A stretch of 12,056 bases of DNA from CAKRHR01 sp964423195 (GTDB lineage: Bacteria; Bacillota; Clostridia; Lachnospirales; Lachnospiraceae). The notes below the pieces were generated by a model. That model was not told the origin of the DNA, did no database searches, and saw only the letters and a list, made by a program, of their open reading frames with translations. Where the stretch lies: NCBI GenBank assembly GCA_964423195.1, contig CAYRDY010000066.1:1-12056 (forward strand), in the 5' to 3' direction. Shown piece after piece: positions 6,784 to 12,056 of the stretch. The position numbers and the translations under genes were made by a program. Position 1 is the first letter of the stretch, and each line of letters starts with the position of its first letter.

Positions 6784-7887
6784 TTATTCTTTTTGATTGA
6801 CATACCCCAGAATGCCGTCGATGCTCTCAGCGCTGATCAGATTTACGGCCGTCGAACCGCCCGTCATCACATGATAGGACGCGCTGTCCTCCGTGAGCGT
6901 CCCGACATTGACCGTCACTTCCCCGATACCGTCGTCGCCCTCAAAACTGTATGTGATCCTCACGGTCGGCTCATCAAGCCCGTAGCCGGCAAGCTCATCA
7001 TCCGCCGCGCGGTAATCCACGCAGCCCGAAATACTCATCCCCGCCAGAGCGGAGGCTAGCTGAAGCCCGATGCCGCCATCGCTCGCCTGAGCCTCTCCGT
7101 CAATCAGATAAGTCCATGTCTCCGCCACGTCCGTTTCTGATGTCTCAGCTTCTGCCGCCTCAGTCTCCGATGTCTCAGCTTCTATCGCCTCGGTCTCTGT
7201 GATCTCCCCATCGCTCGCCGCGGACGCATTTGAATCGCTTTCATCAGATTTCGTGTTGCGCTCCAGCCGGTGTGAGACACCATCGGTAATGACTTCCATC
7301 GTCTGTATCTTGTCGGCGGTGATCGCCGGCAGTGATTCCACCGCCACAAAATCATACAATGCCTTGCCGATCACTGCATCGGCAAGCGCTGAGCCCACCG
7401 TGTACACGGTATCCGCGTCTTCCCGCTTCAGATAATATTCCCCGTTGTATGAATTGCCGATCAACAACACGGCAGCGCTGCCGCCGCTGTCCATGACCGT
7501 CACCCGGACCTGAGGCGCCTCAAGGCCGTAATCCGCCAGAGCGTCCGCCTCCGTGATCGCGCGCGTCGCCTCCAATTTGCCCGCAGTATCCGCCAATGAA
7601 TTCAGCTTATCCTGGTCCACCGGAAAATCCCTGTCCTCGCCGTCATACCACACGTCATCTTCCTTCACAAAGGAAATCGCTGTCTCGCCGCCGGCCACCT
7701 CGACCGCAGCCACATCCGCCATCTCCGTCACCCAGATGCGGCTGGCCTCCGACTCCGCTGCGGCCTCCGATTCTCTCTTGGCCTCCCTGTTTTTTGTATA
7801 ACTGCTGACGCCTAAGTAAAGGGCGCATGCCACCACCAGCACCACAATCAAAATCAACAAAATTTTATTTTTATTTTTCCCCGACAT
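6784..7887 (-). CDS. DUF4340-domain membrane-anchored protein of a Gld-type ABC operon
   Basis: The 367-residue protein has a short basic cytoplasmic start (MSGKNKNK), one membrane helix (about 8-28) and a large extracytoplasmic part, consistent with a signal anchor. It resembles DUF4340 proteins, which are often encoded beside GldG-like proteins and ABC-2 permeases; no biochemical role is established to my knowledge. Two related modules are visible: one around 119-175 beginning DYGLEAPQVRVT, and one around 301-360 beginning GYGLDEPTVRIT. They are separated by an acidic Ser/Thr/Glu-rich linker (about 212-257). The ATG at 7887 has AAGGAG 12 nt upstream. An in-frame TTG at 7911 would add 8 residues and is a less likely start. 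It is the last gene of the operon, 37 nt after the GldG-like gene, and is followed by a terminator. Confidence 0.85.
   Translation of the reverse strand: MSGKNKNKILLILIVVLVVACALYLGVSSYTKNREAKRESEAAAESEASRIWVTEMADVAAVEVAGGETAISFVKEDDVWYDGEDRDFPVDQDKLNSLADTAGKLEATRAITEADALADYGLEAPQVRVTVMDSGGSAAVLLIGNSYNGEYYLKREDADTVYTVGSALADAVIGKALYDFVAVESLPAITADKIQTMEVITDGVSHRLERNTKSDESDSNASAASDGEITETEAIEAETSETEAAEAETSETDVAETWTYLIDGEAQASDGGIGLQLASALAGMSISGCVDYRAADDELAGYGLDEPTVRITYSFEGDDGIGEVTVNVGTLTEDSASYHVMTGGSTAVNLISAESIDGILGYVNQKE
7136..7195 (-). repeat. Two tandem 30-bp repeats in the DUF4340 gene
   Basis: Units 7136-7165 and 7166-7195 match at 26 of 30 positions and encode two successive 10-residue Glu/Thr/Ala/Ser units (of the type EAETSETEAA) in the acidic linker. 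The reading frame is kept. Such repeats can change copy number by slippage. Confidence 0.8.
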
Positions 7888-7924
7888 GGAAAATCGCCAC
7901 TCCTTCGCCAAACTTCCTCGGCTT

Positions 7925-9325
7925 TCATGCTTTTCTTCTTCCTATCCAGTGAATCAGGCCGCATACCAGCACCACGATCGGGATCACCGCGATAAAGATC
8001 ATGCCGTACAGCCTGCCGCCCGTGATGGTATTGTTGGCAACCTCAAGGCTCTTCGCCGCGATCGAAATATTATTTACATCCTCAAATCCTGCCGTCGCCG
8101 CGTCCATAAAGACGTCCAGATTGACAAGGCTTGGGAAGGCCTGCACGATCTGATCATCGAAAAGCGTCGGCGTCCCAAGGACGATCAGATGTGACTTTGT
8201 ATCGTCGTCAATAGACTTCTCGGCCACCGCGCCGAGCACATACGTGCCCTGTGTCTGATTGTTCTCATCGACCACCGCGTAACCGTTGGACGAGGTCGTC
8301 ATGAAACTGTCCACCGTCACCTTCTCGTCCTGTGCGTCCTCGACTGTGAAACCTCTGGCGTTGATGATCAGCGCCAGCTCATCGCTGTCAAAGCTGCCTG
8401 TGACTCCATTGCCGGAGACGAACTCCGGGAAGATATAAAACATGCTATTCTGATAGAAGCGCTCCGTGTCGGCGATATAGCCGTCCGCCACTGTGATGCC
8501 GCAAGTGCCGAGGATCGATTCCAGATGCGGCAGGTGTTCCATCGTCTCGCCGAGAACGATCATGACATTTCCGCCGGATGCCATATAATCTTCCAGCAGC
8601 TTTTTCTCGTCATCGGCGATATCGCTTGTGGCGCCGTTGATCATCAACAAATCACAGTCCGCAGGAATCTCCTGCTCCGTGAGCAGATTCAGCGACGCCG
8701 TCTCAAAATTCTGCTTGTCCAGCATCTGAGAGACACTGCTGCCGAGCAAAAGCTCGCCGTGTCCCTCAAGCAAATACAGCTTCTTGCGGATATCGTTGGT
8801 CACCTCATTGACCGCGCTGGTCAGCTGACCCTCGCCGTCAAACTCCGTCTCGACCATCTGGCCGTAATAGTAGTAGCTCATCTGATCATAAACGACCACA
8901 TCGCTGAAAGAAAAACTGGCGGTTTTCTGCGTGTCCGCGCACTCGACCACCACACTGTTCTCGCTGACGCCGTAGGTCTCAAGAACCGACGGATGCAGCA
9001 CCGGGTCGATGATATCATACGAAAGTCTCGGAGAAAGGCTCACATAATGCTCAACAAAATTGAGAATCCTGGAATCTATGCCGCTCTCCTGGGCGATCAA
9101 GTGGATTTGCACGTCATGCGTCAACCCGTCGACGATCTCCTGTGTCACATCTCCGGTCGTATAAAGTTTCTGCGCGGAAATATCTATGCTCTTAATGCTC
9201 GCCGGAAGCTGTGCGGCAAGCAGGTTGATGACGATCACTATGGCAATAACCACCGCCGAGATGATGACGCTGTAGCTGCCGTGCCGAAAATGACTCGTCG
9301 AAAAGGTCTGTCTGATCTTCTTCAT
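7925..9325 (-). CDS. GldG-like ABC transporter auxiliary protein (ABC_transp_aux family)
   Basis: The 466-residue protein has an N-terminal membrane helix (about 18-37), a large extracytoplasmic region and a C-terminal helix (about 440-460) ending in a basic tail (GRRKA). Family-like features include the segment after the first helix (SIDISAQKLYTTGDVTQEIVDGL), LYLLEGHGE at about 184-192, and LLMINGATSDIADDEKKLLEDYMASGGNVMIVL at about 226-258, which fits the DUF4350/GldG-type fold. In flavobacteria GldG works with GldF and GldA in gliding and secretion; in Clostridia the role is unknown. ATG at 9325 was chosen because AGGGGGTG lies about 6 nt upstream. The alternative GTG at 9334 sits immediately on that ribosome binding site. 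The gene starts 12 nt after the permease stop codon, so it is clearly in the same operon. Confidence 0.88.
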   Translation of the reverse strand: MKKIRQTFSTSHFRHGSYSVIISAVVIAIVIVINLLAAQLPASIKSIDISAQKLYTTGDVTQEIVDGLTHDVQIHLIAQESGIDSRILNFVEHYVSLSPRLSYDIIDPVLHPSVLETYGVSENSVVVECADTQKTASFSFSDVVVYDQMSYYYYGQMVETEFDGEGQLTSAVNEVTNDIRKKLYLLEGHGELLLGSSVSQMLDKQNFETASLNLLTEQEIPADCDLLMINGATSDIADDEKKLLEDYMASGGNVMIVLGETMEHLPHLESILGTCGITVADGYIADTERFYQNSMFYIFPEFVSGNGVTGSFDSDELALIINARGFTVEDAQDEKVTVDSFMTTSSNGYAVVDENNQTQGTYVLGAVAEKSIDDDTKSHLIVLGTPTLFDDQIVQAFPSLVNLDVFMDAATAGFEDVNNISIAAKSLEVANNTITGGRLYGMIFIAVIPIVVLVCGLIHWIGRRKA

Positions 9326-9337
9326 ATGCCGCACCCC

Positions 9338-10204
9338 CTAACTCCATCTTCTCTTCGAGAGAGACTGAATCGTCAAAAATACAAACACAAAGATCAGCGA
9401 CAGATAACCGATCAATCCCGTCACATCAAAAACCTGGTCGTTAACAAAATGATTAAAAGGGGTGAGAATATTCAGTTTGGAGAGCAGATTTCCAAGGCCG
9501 CTGTCAAACAGTGATTTTTTTGTCACATAAAGCACCGCCAGGACGACAAGGCCCAGCACTTCCACGATACCCGCGGCCGTCCAGCTTTTCGTCATCGCAT
9601 AAACGATCAGGGCGAGCACCGTGACAATGATCACCAACCCCACAACCGTGCCCGTCGCGGACGTCGGCAGAAACTGCATCAGGCTATCCCACAGGTACAG
9701 CACCAGCATCAGGGCAAACGTACCCACCGCCGCAATAATCTGGCTCTCCGTCAGCGACGAGATAAACATCCCCATGGCAATAAACGCGCCGCACATCAGA
9801 TAAAATGCCAGCATGGCCGCGTAATCCGTCCCCAGTGAGGCGTTGCCATGCGCTTTGATAATCAGCGGGCACACGCACAAAACAGCCATCGGCACCGCAA
9901 ACACCGTCATCATCGCGAGATATTTGCCCATGACAATCCCTGTGAGGCTGACCGGCGATGTCAGGAGCAGCTGATCCGTCTTTGTCTTTCGCTCGTCGGC
10001 GAAACTTCTCATCGTCAACACCGGCACCGCCAGCAGCATGATCAGCGTCGATCCCGATAACGCGTATGAGAAAAACGGGTATCCGCCGAACATATTGTAT
10101 GCCATAAAATAAATACCGACAAAGGCGATCACAAAGGCTATAAAGACATAACCGATCATCGAATCAAAATAAGACTTCAGCTCGCGCTTATAAATCGCTT
10201 TCAT
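9338..10204 (-). CDS. ABC-2 type permease, GldF/NosY-like
   Basis: The 288-residue integral membrane protein has about six hydrophobic helices (roughly 17-36, 51-64, 94-117, 129-150, 156-173 and 185-206, with further ones at 213-228 and 262-279). The conserved cytoplasmic segment of the GldF/NosY family is present: PVLTMRSFADERKTKTDQLL at about 61-80 followed by LTSP and GKYLA. It ends with the typical NILTPFNHF (about 245-253) and a basic C-terminus. It should form the membrane channel driven by the ATPase encoded just upstream. ATG at 10204 was chosen because AGGAGG lies 9 nt before it; the ATG at 10210 is only 3 nt from that site. It overlaps the ATPase gene by 17 bp. The substrate cannot be inferred. 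Confidence 0.9.
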   Translation of the reverse strand: MKAIYKRELKSYFDSMIGYVFIAFVIAFVGIYFMAYNMFGGYPFFSYALSGSTLIMLLAVPVLTMRSFADERKTKTDQLLLTSPVSLTGIVMGKYLAMMTVFAVPMAVLCVCPLIIKAHGNASLGTDYAAMLAFYLMCGAFIAMGMFISSLTESQIIAAVGTFALMLVLYLWDSLMQFLPTSATGTVVGLVIIVTVLALIVYAMTKSWTAAGIVEVLGLVVLAVLYVTKKSLFDSGLGNLLSKLNILTPFNHFVNDQVFDVTGLIGYLSLIFVFVFLTIQSLSKRRWS

Positions 10205-11321
10205 CGCCATCCGCCTCCTTTACCTCATTCTGCGGCACATTTCCGGCCTGCGGCGCGCCCGTCTCATCCTGCCGCTCATTTCCGATCTCCGGCGCACTCT
10301 CGCCCCGCTGCACGCCGCCAGTTTGAAATGCGCCAACTTCATCCTGCGGCGCGCCCGTCTCATCCTGCCGCTCATCCCCGATCTCCGGCGCGTCCGCATC
10401 CGCGGTCAGCTCAAGGAATATCTTCTCAAGGGACACCTCATTGACACCCATCGCCAGGATCGGCATCCTCGCCTCCGCAAACGCGTAAAACAACTCTTCG
10501 CGGATATCCTCATTCTTTTCAAGGCTGATACTGCATTTCACCAGCGCATCCCCCGCCTGTGTGACCTGAACTTCATTGGCGCTGACACGGCGAATGACCT
10601 GATAGGCATCCTCCGCACGCCCCTTGACTTCAAGCTCCAGGCTGCTGTCGCGCCGCATCATCCGCTCCAGATTCTCCGGCGTGTCGCTGGCCACCAGCTT
10701 CCCGTGTGAGATAATCAGAATATGGTCGCATATGGCGCTGACCTCCTGCAGGATATGTGAACTCAAAATGACAGTATGGCTTTGCCCTAGGCTTTTGATC
10801 AGCTCCCTGATCTCAATGATCTGCTTCGGATCCAGGCCAACGGTCGGCTCATCGAGAATGATCACCGGCGGAAATCCCAGGATCGCCTGCGCCAGGCCCA
10901 CGCGCTGCTTATAGCCCTTGGAAAGGTTTTTGATCAATCGCGCCGACATATCGGAAAGCATCGTCATCTCCATGACCTGCTGAATCTGCGCCTCCCGCTC
11001 TTTCTTTGGGATCTTCTTCAGCTCCGCCACAAAAACCAGATACTCTCCGACCGTCATGTCCGGATACAGCGGCGGCACCTCCGGAAGATAGCCGATGCAT
11101 CTCTTCGCCGCCTCCGGCTCCTCCAAAATATTGTGCCCGTTAATGATGACCTCGCCCTCCGTGGCGCCCAGGCAGCCCGTCATAATGTTCATCGTCGTCG
11201 ATTTGCCGGCGCCGTTCGGCCCAAGAAAGCCATAAATCTGGCCCTCCTCAACCTTAAAACTCAAGTGGTCCACAGCCATCTGCCTGCCATAGCGCTTGAC
11301 TAGTTGATTGACTTCTATCAT
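10188..11321 (-). CDS. ABC transporter ATP-binding protein (GldA-like) with repetitive C-terminal tail
   Basis: The 377-residue protein carries a complete ABC ATPase domain: Walker A GPNGAGKST at 34-42, GYLPEVPPLYPDMTVGEYL at about 77-95 (Glu at the usual Q-loop position, as seen in this family), signature LSKGY at 133-137, Walker B VIILDEP at 153-159 with catalytic E158, and the H-loop H189. A regulatory C-terminal domain follows (about 225-306). After it comes a tail of about 70 residues (about 307-377) rich in Gly, Glu, Asp, Gln and Pro that holds two copies of APEIG-x-ERQDETGAPQ; this is longer than usual for the family. ATG at 11321 has AGGAGG 6 nt upstream, whereas an in-frame TTG at 11336 precedes that site. 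It is the first gene of the four-gene operon and energises the permease encoded next. Confidence 0.93.
   Translation of the reverse strand: MIEVNQLVKRYGRQMAVDHLSFKVEEGQIYGFLGPNGAGKSTTMNIMTGCLGATEGEVIINGHNILEEPEAAKRCIGYLPEVPPLYPDMTVGEYLVFVAELKKIPKKEREAQIQQVMEMTMLSDMSARLIKNLSKGYKQRVGLAQAILGFPPVIILDEPTVGLDPKQIIEIRELIKSLGQSHTVILSSHILQEVSAICDHILIISHGKLVASDTPENLERMMRRDSSLELEVKGRAEDAYQVIRRVSANEVQVTQAGDALVKCSISLEKNEDIREELFYAFAEARMPILAMGVNEVSLEKIFLELTADADAPEIGDERQDETGAPQDEVGAFQTGGVQRGESAPEIGNERQDETGAPQAGNVPQNEVKEADGDESDL
10247..10295 (-). repeat. Direct repeat copy A in the ABC ATPase tail
   Basis: This 49-bp segment matches 10343-10391 at 47 of 49 positions; the two differences are adjacent (TT versus CC). 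The copies are offset by 96 bp, a whole number of codons (32), so the frame is kept and both encode APEIG-x-ERQDETGAPQ. Confidence 0.9.
10343..10391 (-). repeat. Direct repeat copy B in the ABC ATPase tail
   Basis: This is the partner of the copy at 10247-10295. The near identity at DNA level, including silent positions, points to a recent duplication or ongoing homogenisation, and the pair could delete or expand by recombination without breaking the frame. Confidence 0.9.
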
Positions 11322-11382
11322 ACTATGCCTCCTCAAAAATCATGATGCCGGTCATTTCACTGCCTCGCATCTCTCGTTCCAT

Positions 11383-11411
11383 ATAATAATACTTTCAAAT
11401 TGTGTCTGCAA
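11383..11411 (-). promoter_or_regulatory. Likely promoter of the ABC/GldG/DUF4340 operon
   Basis: On the minus strand TTGCAG (-35, 11406-11411) is followed by a 17-bp spacer and TATTAT (-10, 11383-11388, 5 of 6). Initiation near 11376 gives a leader of about 55 nt to the ATG at 11321. A further TATAAT on the same strand at 11453-11458 lacks a good -35. Confidence 0.55.
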
Positions 11412-11423
11412 TCTTAAATTTTT

Positions 11424-11447
11424 ATGATTTTTCTGTGACCAAATCAT
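11424..11447. repeat. Inverted repeat upstream of the ABC operon promoter
   Basis: ATGATTT and AAATCAT (7 bp each) are separated by 10 bp, just upstream of the -35 of the minus-strand promoter. The size and place would suit a regulator-binding site, but the AT-rich context makes a chance match possible. Confidence 0.3.
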
Positions 11448-11525
11448 TATTCATTATAACTGTCGCCTTATGTCCTTTCGCTCCGACCTTCCGTCAGAAA
11501 AACAGGGCAAAATAAAATTAAAAAT

Positions 11526-11537
11526 TGCTTGTAAGCA
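11526..11537. promoter_or_regulatory. Operator-like palindrome at the prsW promoter
   Basis: TGCTT-GT-AAGCA is a perfect 5-bp dyad with a 2-bp centre and covers the predicted -35 of the plus-strand promoter. A further TGCT lies at 11546-11549. A dimeric regulator bound here would compete with RNA polymerase. No regulator is identifiable. Confidence 0.35.
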
Positions 11538-11557
11538 CTCACATTTGCTGATAAAAT
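11529..11557 (+). promoter_or_regulatory. Candidate prsW promoter
   Basis: TTGTAA (11529-11534, 4 of 6) is followed by 17 bp and TAAAAT (11552-11557, 5 of 6). Initiation near 11564 would leave a leader of about 70 nt. No better-spaced pair was seen in the divergent intergenic region (11322-11632), which otherwise contains no gene. Confidence 0.4.
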
Positions 11558-11632
11558 GAGTATGACAGTGAACAGGTACAATAAAGGCAGGCATAAGAAA
11601 ACAAACTATGGATTGGAAAGGTGGAATAAAAG

Positions 11633-12056
11633 ATGTTTTACTTTTTGATGAAACCAATACTCACGTACAACTGGCTGTTGATCATAGCGGCTGTCGTTCC
11701 TGCCATTTTCCTGATGGTGCAGGTATATAAGCTTGACAGGATAGACAAGGAAAGCCCGGCTATTTTGAGAAATATGGTGGTTGGGGGGATCCTGGCCGCG
11801 CTTCTTGCCCTGGTGATAGAGCGGGTCCTCAGCCTTTTCCTTAACATGCTTGTCCCGGCTGAGTCCAATCTCTACAATGTCCTCCTGTATTTTGTGGTCG
11901 TGGCCTGCACAGAGGAGGGCTGTAAATATTTCATGCTGAAGAGGCGGTCATGGCACGCGGTCGAGTTCAACTGCCTCTACGACGGCGTGGTATACGCGGC
12001 ATTCACTTCCCTCGGCTTCGCGCTCTGGGAGAATATCAGCTATGTCCTGCATTATG
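11633..12056 (+). CDS. prsW: PrsW-family intramembrane protease, 5' part (continues past the window)
   Basis: This frame is open from the ATG at 11633 to the right edge (141 residues read, no stop). It encodes a multi-helix membrane protein with the PrsW-family motifs: EEGCK at 94-98 (the EExxK motif), FN-x3-YDG-VVYAA around 112-123, and SLGFALWENISY at 126-137. PrsW proteins are putative metalloproteases; in Bacillus subtilis PrsW makes the first cut in anti-sigma factor RsiW. The target here is unknown, and many PrsW relatives have other or unknown substrates. Hydrophobic helices lie at about 13-30, 48-66 and 80-92. The start has AGGTGG 8 nt upstream. It is the only plus-strand gene and is transcribed divergently from the ABC operon. 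Confidence 0.87.
   Translation, partial: MFYFLMKPILTYNWLLIIAAVVPAIFLMVQVYKLDRIDKESPAILRNMVVGGILAALLALVIERVLSLFLNMLVPAESNLYNVLLYFVVVACTEEGCKYFMLKRRSWHAVEFNCLYDGVVYAAFTSLGFALWENISYVLHY

Noticed and set aside
8525..9514. A 329-codon plus-strand frame across the GldG-like and permease genes
   Set aside because: It spans two real genes in antisense and its composition (His/Arg/Gln-rich) looks non-coding.
11454..11657. A 67-codon minus-strand frame across the divergent intergenic region
   Set aside because: It runs through the prsW promoter and start, has no convincing ribosome site and no recognisable protein features.

Overview
The window looks like chromosomal DNA from a low-GC-phylum (Firmicutes) anaerobe of the Clostridia. 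A Lachnospiraceae-type genome is my best guess, inferred from protein style, GC-rich coding DNA with AT-rich intergenic spacers, strong AGGAGG-type ribosome binding sites, and a gdpP gene that seems to lead straight into rplI. No RNA genes, insertion sequences, phage genes or CRISPR arrays are visible. Apart from one divergent gene at the right end, everything reads on the minus strand, so the transcriptional order is right to left.

Right end (11321-12056): an intergenic region of about 310 bp carries divergent promoters. To the right is the start of a PrsW-family membrane protease gene, cut by the window edge. To the left starts a four-gene operon (11321 down to 6784): an ABC ATPase with a repetitive disordered C-terminal tail, an ABC-2 type permease, a GldG-like membrane-anchored auxiliary protein and a DUF4340 protein. 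The genes overlap or are tightly spaced, and the operon ends at a clear intrinsic terminator (6731-6763). This resembles the GldA/GldF/GldG class of ABC system; its substrate in Gram-positive bacteria is not known to me and cannot be read from the sequence.

Middle (6473 down to 2201): carA and carB, overlapping by 17 bp, encode the two subunits of carbamoyl-phosphate synthetase, which feeds both arginine and pyrimidine synthesis. The roughly 250 bp in front of carA is the richest regulatory stretch. It holds a near-consensus promoter whose -35 lies inside the upstream operon's terminator hairpin, and two ARG-box (ArgR/AhrC operator) matches about 30 bp apart beside a second TATAAT. Arginine repression of carAB is therefore the most likely control. 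I saw no PyrR-type site.

Left end (2051 to 1): gdpP, encoding a membrane-bound cyclic-di-AMP phosphodiesterase (PAS, degenerate GGDEF, DHH/DHHA1), has its own likely promoter. Its stop codon overlaps an ATG in an ATGA arrangement that probably starts rplI (ribosomal protein L9), as is common beside gdpP in Firmicutes.

No convincingly new multi-gene system is present. The observations most worth a second look are the carA control region, the tail repeats of the ABC ATPase and the two-module DUF4340 protein.
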